Below, piece by piece: positions 22,440-37,400 of a stretch of DNA of 48,241 bases. Both the position numbers and the translations under genes were made by a program. Each line of letters opens with the position of its first letter. Position 1 is the stretch's first letter. Under the pieces are notes generated by a model. The model was not told where the DNA came from. It was given only the letters and a program-made list of their open reading frames with translations, and did not search any database. The DNA is taken from NCBI GenBank assembly GCA_019648995.1, contig BLXT01004140.1, forward strand, positions 570,086-618,326. Direction: 5' to 3'. Source of the DNA: Plakobranchus ocellatus. Lineage: Eukaryota; Mollusca; Gastropoda; Plakobranchidae.

Positions 22440-25400
22440 CTGCAGGACACAAAATTACATGTCAACAATAAAAGATATTCCTTGTTAACTAAAAATTCAT
22501 TCACACTCAAATGCCAATTTTGTGCATATACTTTGCTTGTCTTTTTATTATTTCCCTCTTGATTAAAAATATGCCTTTTCATACAAATTATGACAAGAAT
22601 TTTGGAACAGAAATTCATAAAATGGTTTTAATTTTTTGCCTAGAACTGGAGTGTAAATGCAAAAGGAATAAATACAACATCCCAAAATAACAGCTTGTTG
22701 TTTATTTTGGTAAAAAATTAGGGTAAAGGAAAACACTCTTCCTTTTCATATAATTTTCTTGAAACTCGGCCAAATGATGTGCAACTCACATATTTTAATT
22801 TTAAATCATTTCAATAGACATAAAAATGTTCAATGAATCGGTACTGAAAGGAGCTTATCTTAAAAGATCATTAATTAAAACCATAAGACCGAGGAAACTA
22901 CAGGTTTTAGGACATATTTGCTGAGACACGGGTTTTAGAACACTTGGCAATCACTAGAAAGATTGAAGGCAAAAGCAGCAGAGATCGACAGAGAATAACT
23001 TTTATTGAAAGTCTTAACTCATGGACAACAGGTAACGGTAGCAACAACAACTTTATAAGGTTAACTGAGAAAAGGTTTGAGGTGGGAACATGATTGCCAA
23101 TATCTGTTCCAGACAAAACTCCTAAAGAAGAAGAATCATTAAAATAATTTAATAAATTCAGGCTACTCTCTGTGAAGTTTGCACAGGTGAAATTTGGATG
23201 GTGCTAATTTGAATCTGTGCCCTCATTACTTAACTAATTAAGAACACATTTACATGTAAATTACTGAAATCTGTAGCAATCCTGCTAAATTAAAAAATTC
23301 AAAATTTTCCCCAAAACATTTTAAAGTATTATTTTTACTTCACATATTGTTTTTTCTTAATACTGGTATTTGCGATATCATATATATTAGGTCTTCCCTA
23401 AAAAAAAAAAAAAAAAAAATATAAAAGAAACATTGCTGGACTGCAATACTCAAATCGTCACATTAAAATTACTTTATGCTATCTCCACATTTCCTTGTTT
23501 GGAGAAAATCGCATATAAAGTTCGTAAACCGGTGTTGTTAAAATACAAAAATTACTTTATAACTTGCCTTTTTCTCCATGTATAGTTTCTTTCGGCAATG
23601 ATACCTCTAAGACATATAAAATGGGACTAGTTATTGCCCTTGGTGTAAATAAGTCCGTTTAAGCAAAAAATGGAGATGGCATAAAGTAATTCTGAGGTGA
23701 CAAAATGTACATAGAGAGAAACAAAACTGCTAACCTTGACAAATAAAGCAAAGAACATGTCGCTACTACTCTCTGATGCCATCTTAGCATTGAATTTTTT
23801 GTCATTGCAGTGGTCAGCCAGGCGCTGCAAAAGCTGAGTGGAACTCTCAGTAGGGCTGCTGTAATCTGATCAGCAAGAGAGAATTTCCTTGAATAATAAA
23901 TCACTAACTAATATAACACCATAATCAAGACTGCTCTCTACATTCTGACTCTACATTAAAAAAAAAAAAATGCTTACACCGTTGGAATTGGTGGCTTAAG
24001 ATTTTGGCCATTGGAAAACAGCTCTTTGATGTAGCAGAGAGTTCAAATTTTAAAAAAAGTTAACATTGATAACATTCCCTTCTTTATGATCATTTAATTA
24101 ACGAACATTTGATTTCATGTAAAAGAGAGTTCAACAAAGTGAAAAAATAACATTGATGATATTTCTTTTGTCATCATTCAATCAGAGAACAGCTCAAAGT
24201 TGCATCTAGAAAGAAAGTTATAAAACAGACCTGCTGCGGTTGTGAATTATGATCTAGCAGAAGTCACTCTGCTTAACAGTTTCTAGTTAGTCAATGTCCT
24301 AAAGGCAATATTTCTTATTTTGGTCACCATCTCCTGAACTGATTCATTCTCCCATATGGACAGTCTGACACCTGAGTTAATTCATTTTGATTTTTCAGAA
24401 GAGGAAATAGATTTCTTCAACTTACAAGCAGTCAACAGATTTAAGATTAAACTTCACATCAAATTCGTGCTTCATCTATAAAAGCCTTAATTCTAGCTCA
24501 AATTCAGAAAAAAAGGCATATGCTTTGAGACAGAGATCATATTATGGTTTGAGGGCTCATCCTCAAAAACAAGACATGTACTTTGAGATAGAGGTCATGT
24601 GTTTTGAGAGCTCATCTTCAAAAACAAGACATGTACTATGAGATAGAGGTCATGTGTTTTGAGAGCTCATCTTCAAAATAAGACATGTAATTTGAGATAG
24701 AGATATTGTTTTTAAAGCTATCTTCAGAAACAGGACATGTACTTTGAGATAGAGACATTATGTTTTGAGAGCTCATCTTCAGAAATAAGACACACATTTT
24801 GAGATGGAGATTATTTGTTTGAAACTAATCCCAATGAGCTGGATGTCACATACAATATTATTGATTCATCATATTTGTCTCAACTTTGCACCATCACAGA
24901 AGTTTACAGAATGCAGTTGCAAGATGAACGAATGATGAAGATTTTAAAAATTGGACTTCCAATCAACTGCACTAGTCTTCAGACTTAAAAAGCTCATCAT
25001 CTATTTCAAGGCTAGTCACTCTCAACTAACACTGTTCAACAAAGAAGGGGAAAAAAAAGACGAAAATTTATTTAACTGAGAATAGGTTACCATTTGTGGT
25101 CTAAATAAGCCTGAACTAACACTGGAACAAAAGCCCCGTCTCACCTAAGGAAGCAGCCAGCAGTCTGTGGACCAAGATGTCTGGATAACGACGGATGGGT
25201 GACGTGAAGTGTGTATATAGAGGCACATTCAAGGCGTAATGGTGGTATTGCGCCTGGTCAGGGAATGTTCCTGCACAGAAGTACTTAGCATTCTGTGAAG
25301 AAAAAAAAAAAAAAGAAAAGTAGCAAAATAATATGAAGACTATGCCGATGGTACCACTGAAATCAGCAACATTGTAACCTTATCTACTACAATTACTACT

Positions 25401-28400
25401 TATACTAAAGAGTCTTCATTAATACCTTAAAAAAAATAATACATTTTTTTTTCTTTCTGTTCAGTTTTTATTTATTGATTGTATTGGTTAAGATTAGTCC
25501 ATACAAGTTAGGAGTCTGATATTCTGAGACAGTTAAAAATATATTACCTTAAAAATGAACTCTCCTATAAAATAAAAGCATTGTTGTAAAAGTGATTTCT
25601 TTTATTTGTAAATGTTTTTTTAACACATTTTCACTTCAGGTAATTATTTTGGTACAGAAGTAACATGATCCATGCAGCTTTCAACATCGGCAGATTTATT
25701 CAATAAATCTCCATATCCCAAAATTGTGATTCATTTCAACCAGTTTTAAAGTACATTTGTATAAACTTGCCACTTGGCCCAATGGTTAGTATTTTAAAAG
25801 AGCAAGCTGGCACAGGGTTACCCCTCAATTCACCCAGCTGTTAATGAATAGTTAATTTCCGGAGAATAAAAGTAGAGTGAATAAGAAAAAAAACAATGAC
25901 AGATCATTATGAAAAGCTTTCTTGCTAGAAAAGACATACAATTTAATGTATATTTCCTCCTAATCCCTGGAGTGTTTGTGGAACAATGGTACAAGAGCCC
26001 ATCCTGACATAGTAAGCATACTATATATTGTGGGCACAACAAAAAAAAAATCCCAATCTCTGGTAAAGATAGTGAGAAACTTTACTGGCTAATCCTAAAA
26101 ACAAGCAATCTTAACATCAAATTCCCGCTGTTCTAAAACAGAAACCAAGCCCTCACCTGCATAGGTTTGGAGACAAGGACAACCAGAACCTGCAGTCTGG
26201 CCTGCGAGAACTCGTCGTCACCATAATACTTCCACAATGAATTCTGGAACAGCAAAGACATTTAATGAGACGAGATGCTTCATCATCATCTCCATCATCA
26301 TCATCATTATTATCATCATCATCATTATTAGCAGCCTTTCTCTAAGCCACCAACAAAAGCTTTCCATCCCATCCTGTCATGGGCAAAAGACCTTATGATT
26401 GCTGAGAATCATGTATGAAGTATTGAATGCCAGTTCATGCAGATAAGTCTCATACACTTTACTGTGATCACTTGCATTATTTTGGAGAGCCAAAGCTCCT
26501 CAATCAAAGGAAATAATCAGTGAAATATCAATATTGTTTTTTTTTTTCTTTAAAAGATTAACTCTTTATGATAGACATGTTCCAGATAAAAGTGGGATAA
26601 CCTTATCTATTTACAGCTCCCTAGCAAAACACATAGGAGAAACGAGAAATTCAGAAATGAGATTTAAAAAGTATTTCACACCTCCGAAAGCATTTAAAAA
26701 ACTTACAATAGGCATATTTAAGTGATTTAATCCTTTTGTGTAGGAAATCTATGAAATTTGACTACAGTTAGATCTAGATGAGCTTTTATACATGTTTGTT
26801 TGTCCACCCTACTAATAATAGATCTTGGATTTTCCCAGCTATCCCGAAATCTCCTATTACTGCGAAGTGCTGCAGGGTCTTGATAGGCTTTTGTTTCCTT
26901 CTTTTTTTTTTACCAACCTACTCTCTCTTGCAGTTCAACTGATTTGAACACTTTACCTTGATTAAAAGAGAGAGAGGATGTTACAAAGGTTTCAGATGCA
27001 TGATCTTGAAATAAGGCCAAGGTTAAATTCGGTTCAGTTCTAAAGGTCGACCCAATACATCAATCTGCATATCTTCTTATTGCCTGTTATGTGGCTAATT
27101 ATGATATGTTTTTTAACTGAAACAAAGATTGAGTTACAGCCCTTGAAAATCTAGATTTCAGACTTGCCTTAAAAAATGATTAACCATCCAATCAGATTCA
27201 TGAATCTTCACAAAACAGCCTATACAGAGCTCAAGTAGAAAATGACTTGGGGGAATAAAATATTGTTTCAAACACCTAAACATGTCTACTATAAATGTAA
27301 TTTTAGCCACATTAGAAATCTTGATAAAGTGATTCGACCAACAAGACAATCTTAATATGAGTTCTAAAGCAAATTTAACTCAGCTGTAAAGATAATCGAT
27401 CAGAGAAAAAAAAAGAAAAATTGTACTTTGGCTACTTCAAGATCTAAAACAGAATTTGCTACAAATTATTTAAACAGAAAAAAAAATCCGTTAAAGTGAA
27501 AAAAAAAATGCATACACTGCAATTCTGGAATCAAACAGATAAGATTTTAAAGGTGCTTGAGGTAAAGAAAATGAACTGATATTGTAAAAGAACAAAACCA
27601 CTTACTTAAACTTATTTAATCAAAGTATAACATCATAGTGAATGAATAGTCTTTTGCCTTAAAGTTTTTTCAATTAAAAAAATATAAATTGATCATAAAC
27701 TTAAGAGTGAAGATTTTTTATGCTTAAGTACCCAAAAAACTGAAAGTTTTGAATTAGAAACCCCAGAAGAGAAGGCTCCCAGTGACATTATCTGGGTACC
27801 ATAGAACTAAGCAAAGAATCTCACCTGTAGACTGCCCGCTGATCCTGCGTCCACTTCAAGCCCTAGACTCTCACACACGTCTTCCTGAGAATATCATTAT
27901 CACAGGTTGGGTCAGTTGCACGGAGGAGATGAGAATGAGACATGAGCTTCATTAAAAATACTTTATACAAAAATATTTGCTTCTAAATGTGAGTTTCATT
28001 ATCGCAGGCAGACACATGGACTATGCGCTATGATGTAAGTTTTTTAAAGTTGTTTACAAAAGCACTTTGTAAAATTAATTAAATTTATTTTAAAATGTTA
28101 ACATATAAAAACAATTTTTTTGCTCTGCGCATTAGGTTACATCTCAAGATACATAGATACTAAGAATCAAACAGTCAAAGAAGGAGATGAAGACAAAGTT
28201 GAAAACAGAACATCTGTTAATGCAGCAAGAGTTTGATTATTAGGACACTTCAATTGATCTTGCACATCCCATATCACATTTTTTTCACTTATGTTTGGAC
28301 AATTTGGATGATATCTGATGTCTAAAAGGAAAGCTTTATAGAATACATTAAACCTATACACCACCAGTCTTTTTGCCACAAAAAGCCTTACCCTGGGCAC

Positions 28401-31400
28401 GACACGTGAGACATGCAAGGCAAAGGTTAACTTACCACCATCATAAGTGGCTTGATTTGTGGCGGTGGATGCCTCCTCAACACAGCTTTGTCAGGGAAGC
28501 TACTCTTGATCTTGTGAGCCACGGCCATGTTGGCCAAAAGCATGAACTCTTCAATGAGCCTAAACAGAACCAAAGGAAAAGAAAATCAGAGTAAAGCAAT
28601 TTAAAATAGCAGGAGCTTTCCCCAGAGTAATCGGAAAAAGGGCTTCTTTGTGTCACATAGCCCTTTAATTATTTGCTACTCAACCTGAGGGTCTGCCTTA
28701 GTGACTGCATTGCTCGAGAACTACCCCACAGACCAGAATTGCCATCCCTAGTCAGTATAATACTCAAGTAAATAAATTGAATCTCTAAAAATGTTGACGA
28801 GTTCAAATATTTGAGAGTCACTAAATCATATGATGATTCATGTGAAAAAGATGTTAAAATAGAGAGGTCTAAAAGATAATATCATATAGAAAGACAAAGG
28901 ATTATCAAAAAATCTCAAACCTCAAACTAAAAGTTTTTTAAAAGAAGTCTCCTGTTGCCATTTTTAATGAATGGATCTGAAGCATAGACACTAAGAAAAG
29001 AAGACAAGAATTAAGACTGAGTCAGCTGACTTGCGCTTCTACAGATGCCTTGCGGGAAGAGAAAAAAAAAAAAAAAAAGAAATTATCTTTGCAATTAAAA
29101 TCCATTAAATGAAAAATCATCTCACCTGTTACTTTCCTTCTGTTGGTAGACAGAGTAACCATTGGGCAGGCCTGTGTCTGAGTTGAGAGAATATTGAAGC
29201 TTGACCTGATCTAGCCGCAAAGCTCCATTGTCAAATCTCTGCTTGCGCAGGCTGTTGGCAATCTGTAATCAAAACACATGTCACATTGTCCCTCTTTTAG
29301 ATGTTTTATCAGTTTAGCCACAGATGCAGCCTTAACAACAGATGAAAAAAATATGAGGATTTACATGCACAGCTAATTTATGTTTTCAATTCTTTTTTTT
29401 AAATAGAAAGGCAATAGTGAGAGAAAAATTACAGATGAAATAATAGCAGTTGAAATAATCAATTCAACATCAAGTTAAGGTAGTAACATTTGGATACTTT
29501 TATGAAGATTAAAATGACTTCTTTTTTTTTCACATGACTGGTAAAAAATATCATTTGTTCTAAGATTTTAGTCTTAGTTTAAAAAAAAAAATCAAAAGAA
29601 GAAAAAGATCTTGAAGATCAACTTGAGGGCAAATTGACTGACAAAAAATCTTTGTTAAGAACACACATCATACCAGTATTAGAAGAAGTTAATCTTGCGT
29701 AAGACAAAAAATCAAACATTTTATCTTGATAATCCTTGATAATATAATAAAATTTCTGTGTTTGAAATAATTGTATTTGACAATGTTATGCCATTACAAA
29801 ATCGTATTTGCATCTTTTTAAAGAATAACATCTCTCACGCAACAATTCTCATGACAAACCAATCAAATGCATCGATTCTAATGACAAACCAATCAAAGGC
29901 AGTCTTTCACTCTACCTTATTCAGCTGCAACACTCTTTTCTTTACATCTTCCACGCCAAAGGAGTTTGTGATTTCAGGCAGTTCATCCTCACTCCAATCT
30001 TTGTCTGGCTCATCTATGAAGCCCTGATAATATATGGAAACAAGATCTGGTTTTCTAAGTTGTTCTGGTTACCAATGTGCTTTTATCTGAAGTGAAAGGT
30101 TCTGTTCTAACAAAGATATACTAACAAAAAGAGCTAACAAACGTGAAGTAATAACAGATTTTTAAGTTTCTGCTCCAACAAAAGTACCTAACAAGCTGAT
30201 AAGTATCAAAATAGAAGCGGATTTTGAGAAAAAATGTCCCAGAAAAACACACACCTTAAGGATTAATGTTTACCTTGAAAGATATATATTGAAAAGGCAC
30301 TCTTTTTTTCATTAATTTAACTTTGAGTTTTGAAGGGACAAGATTTTTTTTTCAATGCATTCATATTATGAGAATAAATATCATTTCATATTTGTTTGGG
30401 TGAACAAATGGGAAAAAAAATCTCGCTTCCCTGATACAAAGAAAATACAAAATAAATACCATAGAAATACAATAAAGTCTTAAAAAAGTGTAAAAGACTG
30501 ACAGCTTTACATGTACAAAGAAATTATAAAAAAGAAAATCATGTTAGTGGCATGATGGCTAGCAAAACTGCCCTGAGGTCAGTAGGGATCTTTGTATTGC
30601 CTGTCTGAGACTGAGCCTGGCATCAATTTTTCATCTGAAAGCCTGAGATCATCTTTTCATAAACGGGCTATAAGCCAAAAAAAAAAAACTCAAACAAAAC
30701 TGATACCATAAAGGTCGAAATCTAATAAGGGAACCGTCCTTTAAGAAACAATTCTTAAATTTGATACGCTAATACTCTTGTACGACAGCTCATGCAGCAT
30801 TGGCCCTTGTTCCTTAAATATACTACTTCATAGTCCAAAATGCATGCTTAAAGAATGGAGTCCATGGTTTAAAAAAATTATAAATTATATATATTAGTGG
30901 TGAGAAAAGTATACAAATTCAGAATCCTCAGAAACAAAAAAAAAAATAAGTTGCTCCAAGATGCTAAGGAGAATACTATATTTTGCATCACTATTTTTTA
31001 GCTTAGCTCATACTCTTGGTATTGTACTTGTCATTAACAATTTTCTTATGATAAAACCTTAAGGCAAAATGTTTCTACATAATAATACTCTGTGCTGTTC
31101 AAATTTGTAAAAATAAGTTTTAGTTGTATTCTTTTGCTCTATATTTTGGAGGGGGGAGGGGGAGGGGAGGAGGAGGAGGAGGTGAGGGTACTAAAATTCA
31201 GCAGTCGTGTCAAATTAGGCTTAATTTTTACCACTGTATCAATATAACTATGCATAATTGACTGGACACAAGTGGACAAAGCAACTGAGCTGAACAAACC
31301 TGAGCATGCTCGTAGCTGAGTTTCACACACGATCTGATGACAGAGCGGCCATACCACTCATTAAAAATCTGCAGGCAAAACAGGATAACAAATGAGATAT

Positions 31401-34400
31401 ACATTAAAGTCACAAAACTTCAAGATTTTATAGTTTGAAAATATATTAAACATATTCATGCCAGAGGACTAAAATTGCCATGTTTTATTCTCAAATTTCA
31501 TGTCTTTTCTCTATGCTAATTTAGAAATGCAGGCTAGCATACGGCATGATTTAGCTGAAGTTTGAGATTCTGATCCTCATCACGTTCCACTATTGTTGAC
31601 TGACTTAGTATTCATAACATTAGCATAGCTTTTCAGTAAGCCCATTCTTGCTTGTCTTAAAGCTGAGGGCTTGCAAATTAACACTGCACAGACAACCTAA
31701 GGAAAACTTTCTTCATACGCAAAGAGTGTAAAGCAAAACAAAACTACAAGTTCAAGAGTCATGACCTGCTTCAGAAAGTCAAAAAAGCTTGCACTATCTC
31801 AAAGACTTATTGCCTTCAATTTAGGAATACTTTTGTGTGCAAAAAATAGCCAAAAAAAAAGCTGAAAAGCAATGAAATCGTTACCTCTCCATTTTCATTG
31901 ATGACCCAGCAGACAGAGAAGGCTAGCCTGTCATGATCTGGGTTCAGACTGCACAGCTCCTCACACAACAACCTTGGCAGCATAGGAATCACCTGGATAA
32001 GCAAAGCAGTCAGGTGGGAATAAGTTCTGTTTGACTTAGTTTCAGACAACTATTATATCACCATCAATTGTATTTCAATATATTTCCCCCCCCCCCAAAA
32101 TTTTTCTCTTTATGAACAGTCAACCACAACAATAAATTCATGAATTTTCAAACAAAATCAAAGCACAGAATAATTTGGCAGTGTGCACATTCATTACCTT
32201 CTGGATCAGATACACACTCGTAGCTCTCTGGGCAGCCACTTCATCCAAAGCTGTGTTTTCTTCCACAAAGTAGCTGACATCAGCAATATGAACCCCTACT
32301 TCATATTTGCCTGGAGTAAAAAAAAAAAAAAACAGTTGAAGAGAATAAAAGGCAGATATCCTAAATAAGTGACAGAAATCAGCATATATCACCAACAGTA
32401 AGTCACTCATTTATAAAAAAAACATAACAAGAAGCAAAATACAGAGAGACTATATGCCTAAAACTTTAGCAATAAGATCAAGAAAATTAGGACAGAGAAT
32501 TTCAAATTTATTTCAAAGATTTTATTTGATATCTTTGACTTAATGATTTTTTTTTTTTTTTAAAGTGTTTCTGTATTGACTGAAGACTTTTACCCTGAGA
32601 GTCCACTGGAATCTTTTTTTCCTTCATCAGATAGATTTCATATCCTATCCAAGGTGCACTTTATGGATGTTTTTTTCTCCTACACTATTGCTGTTCAGTA
32701 AATGTCTCATACAAGAGAGCAATCTTTTACTTACCAACAGAAATTTGATTTATCAATTTCTGTTGGATAAATTTTTAGTTAACCGATTTATAAGTCACTA
32801 ACAAACCTGTTTTACTTTCCATTTTTCAGCTTTGAGGGGCAATAAGGCAGAAGTGCTCAAAGAGCAAGCAAACCTCAAATTGTGCAGTTTATTCCAATGA
32901 TAGTGGATCAGAAACTAATTTCGCTAAATTTCTAGACTCAGATCTTGAGTATGTGCGACCAGTCAAAAACAGTAGGTCTGGGACTAGGTCAAGTAAGACT
33001 GATCCTCATCCCACGTGACTTGATCTAGGCCTAAGCCTACAAAATATATCAAAACAAAGTAGAAAACAGTAGAAAAATCCTCACTGCCCTTCTATTTTCA
33101 AATGTAATTAGACTTACCCTAAGAAAACATGGGTTTTTTTCCTGCTAAGTGTTAAACATAAGAATCAAGTGGAAAGCCCACAGGAAAGGATTTCAATTTT
33201 TAAAAAGTATCCTTTGTAGAGAGCCAACCAGATTTTAAAATAAAAGTCATTATAAAATAATTGAGGAAAGTATGTCAATATTTGAATAATTTTTTTGATG
33301 ATAATAATAATATTTTACTATGAAGCTATATAGAAAGAAAAAAGCTTTACAAATAACCAATACAGCCCTTTCCTTATCTCCATCTCATTGTGACTGTTAA
33401 AAGAAATGGCATTTGAACTTCTTAGTGCTGCTTTTTTTTTCTAGAAAAACTTTGGTTATTTATTTTTTTCTTTTATTGTTCAGAGAATTTCAGCAATATG
33501 TTATTTTTTCCAACAACAGAGACTTTCTCTTATATCTAACGGCCCATTCTCTAGATCTGTATTAGTTTTGCTATTGTCAAGCTGGATGCCAGTGGCAAGA
33601 ATTAAACCATGACAAAGCAGAAATCTCTGCAGATTTGGAGGCAAGTTTGCTTCATATCGCCCCACCGAAGCCCAAACTACAAGAAATATATTCAAACAAG
33701 ACTATTCAAAACATAATAATAATGACAATAATAATATAAAAAGCAACCATCCCACAGGAAAGTACATCTGCATGAAATGAGTCAGTTCAAATGGTGCAAT
33801 CGGTCATGGATAACCCAGAATCCTACCTTCTCCCAGTTCCTCTATGGAGACAGCATCATCCAGATCTCTAGCTGTGGCAGGATCAATGGTAAATATGCAG
33901 CACCTCCTCAGGTCTTTACGGTAAGCAAACTCACTCTCTGGTATACTCCAAGGTAAATCACTGGGCAGGCATCGTTCAACCTGCAAATAAATGATCAAAA
34001 TAGATTTCCAAGAAATTAGTATCGTCTGTTCTTGCAGTAAAATTTTGTGGAAATTTCTTTAACAACCAGAGGATAGGTTTTTTACAGTGCTGAGTGCTAT
34101 GGTGCAAGGAGAAAAGTTATTGAGCAATTTATTTTCTTTCTCCAGAAGAGCTTCTCTTACTCAAACAGCAAGCAAAGACTTTTGGATTTGAGGCAATCAG
34201 GAACTTTTATGTTTGCGACATGATTGATTTTTGAATCTGCAATAGAGAGAGAGAGAATAGGTATAACTTTCAAAGTGATTGAAGTTTTAGATTTTTTCAA
34301 TATTGAAAAAGGGATTGCATTACACTAAATGGTGGATTATTGGTGTTTAATGCAAATATCATCTCTCAATTTTAGAATCATTAAATTTCTGAGCTTAAAA

Positions 34401-37400
34401 GCTACTCGTTTCTTCTGATTTTCCATGGAAATGCACTCATACAATTTTCTTAAAACTTGCATCAATCACATTGCAATTAGTATCCTAAAGAGAAAAAAAA
34501 CCCTTTCAAAAATTCAAAATGACTTAACCCTGTGATAATATGGTTATGCAATCAAAATGTATGAAGAACTAGAGCTAATAATCCAAATCTATGAAACAGG
34601 ACAAACTGGAAAAAAATGCATCAAAAAGTTGTTCTTTTCCTGTATTGCATTTAAAAGCATGAATAAAAAATAAAATGAAAGTCTGGAAAAAGAGATGCAT
34701 TATGATTTGAAAAAAGACTTAATTTATTCCCAAAACTCATCTTTTTTTTTTTTTTCATTGTCAAGCTAACAAGAGCTAACAAATGGCAAATCAGAGCTTA
34801 AATATTCTTAATTCATTTATCAGAGTTTTTTTCTTTTTTCATTCCCAAATAAAAACTGATATCTCAAATCTTCAAGATGAATTTTGGACTGGTTAAAACC
34901 AAAGCAGAAAAATATAGTTTTCAAAGAAAACAAATCAAAAAAGAACAAACACTGTGGAACAATGAAAAAAAAATCTGAGAAAATACATATACAAGAACAA
35001 TAACTCTGTTATCACCCAGTGTGCCAGTCAGAACTTACTTGCTCTGAAAAGGGTGAGTGATCAACATCCATTTCAATCAGCATGGCTTCAGTCTCCGGCT
35101 CTACCTGACCTGCCTCGCCCAGACTGCGAGACAAAGAACTGAGGAAAGGGTTAAAAAAACAGTAAAGCAAAATTGAGTCTAATGAGATACTCTCATCTTT
35201 GTACAATGCAGAATTTAATAAAAAGAAAATAACTCTTATTTTTGTACATTTCTAATTTTTTTACTTTTTTTTTTTTTTTAATCTGCTTAATTGAAGACTT
35301 CATATCATTTTTAAGGTGTTAGAAAAAAAATAATACAATGAAGAAATCTACACATATTGAAAATCGATGATTTATTTTTTAAAATTGACTGCGCTACCTT
35401 ACACAAAAGTTTAAGTCCATAAAATAATGCATATATCATTTTTCAGTGTCCTCATATATATATCCTATTTATCATGACAGCATTTCCTCTACTAGAGGAT
35501 CTCAGGCTTTTTGGCTCACATTGAGCTGTGCAAGGGGCTCAAAAATAGACAAGTTCTTGTAGATTTCCATGCACATTCATTTACCACTGTCTAACTACAC
35601 CCTCTCTAAAGGCACACAATAGTTGGGATCCAATTCACAAGAAAAAAATATCCTCCATGTAATAGCTCAATCACATAATGATCCCAGCAGCTACACAATG
35701 TGACAGATAAACTAAAAAATTCAAACACTAACCCCAGAGGCACTTTCATCCCTTCATCCCACTTCTGTATGCGTGCTATAAACAGAGTGTTGGCATGATC
35801 TTGCGGCCTCTGGTAAAAGTCTTTGTAAAAAGAAAAAGTGACATTGCAAGTTGTTAAATAAAAGGAAAATAATGTTAGAATTAATTGACAAGTTATCCCA
35901 AAGCTTGATCAACATTTAAATTCAAGACTGATTTGTTTCCCAGAAACATGTGTAAGCAATTCTGGAATGAGACCTGTTTATTCAACAAAGGAATCATGCC
36001 TTGCTTCCACTGGAATTAATTACGTTTGCTGCGTTAAACAGAGCTGACAGATTGACAAAATCATTGCTCAAGTTACACCTGAATAATTATGCATTTAGAG
36101 CTGTGTAACATTTATTTTAGCCGTTGCTTACCTATCTAAAGATGCAAACAAGAAAAGGATATTTCTCAACTAATAGGAGCTACTTCATAGAACAGAGTGT
36201 AACTTGTGCTGGTGATTAAGAGAAGCAAAAGCAGGGTAATTAGCCATACAATAACTCATCACTCACTCATTCTCACTCTGACATCAGCTGCTCATTCTTT
36301 TTCAATATTAATTAATCCACTATATTTCTTGTAATGCAGGGGCTGAAACATCTTTTACCCTAAACTTAGCATTTGCAATTTTTCAACTGCCCAATATGTC
36401 TGATATAGTTTAAAAAAAAAAAAAAAAAAAAAAATTAAGAAACTATGAAGAATTGTGCCTGTAATATTATTCCCACTTAACAGGATAGCTGGAACCAAAA
36501 TTTCATGGACTCCAAGCAAACCTCTTCATAAAAAAAAATTAATAAATAAAAAAAAAATCTACAACTAAAAATCCCTGTTGTTTCTGCGGGGAGCAAAAAG
36601 AACTAACCGAGGTTTTGATGAACTCACTTTTAGGGCATTCAGACAAGGGGATTTGGATTCTTGGCACTCTGCTGTCAGAGGGAGAGAACAGAGCAACATT
36701 TTTATTCTTGTCTGGCATGAGTTTGAGCCTGCCACTTGCTGCCCTGGAGTGTTTCCTCTCAAAAATGTACACCACCTGAAACATGTGAAAAAACATTTGA
36801 TAATTAGATCCTTACAGAAAATGCACAGGGTATTTTTTTGTCATTCAGATAAGGAGGAAGGATAAGAGAAAAATTAGAGAGTATCTTATCTTAATAAGTT
36901 TTAAAAATCACTTTTCTATAATGTAGCTGTAAAAAAGAAAAACAAAGCTTCTTATGGCATGTCTTCTTTAGTTGACATATTTAATATGGTAATGCTAGTA
37001 AAAAAATATAGTTTTAAAAGTGCTCTTCCGTCAAACTTTCAAGAACCATAGATTGGAAATCATTACAGAGAAAGATCGTCATCTTCTGGTTAATCACCGT
37101 CAAGTCATGTAAAGGGTTAAAAAAGGAAAATGATTTGCACATAAATTCACATTCCATCCAAGCATAGAAAACAATTGTAAATAATATATTTTCTTAATGA
37201 GTGACATTTTAAAGCAGGTTTGTGGAAATGAAAGAAACCATGAAGTGTAAGAAATTCCAATTTTCCTGTAGTTTTAGCAGCATTCTAGGCTTACATTTCA
37301 CAAAAACAAGCAAGGCTAAACATGCCATTCAAAACATAACACAACAGGAAAAGCCTATAACCTGAATCGTTTTTTTTATAAAGAGAACAAAGCAGAGCCT

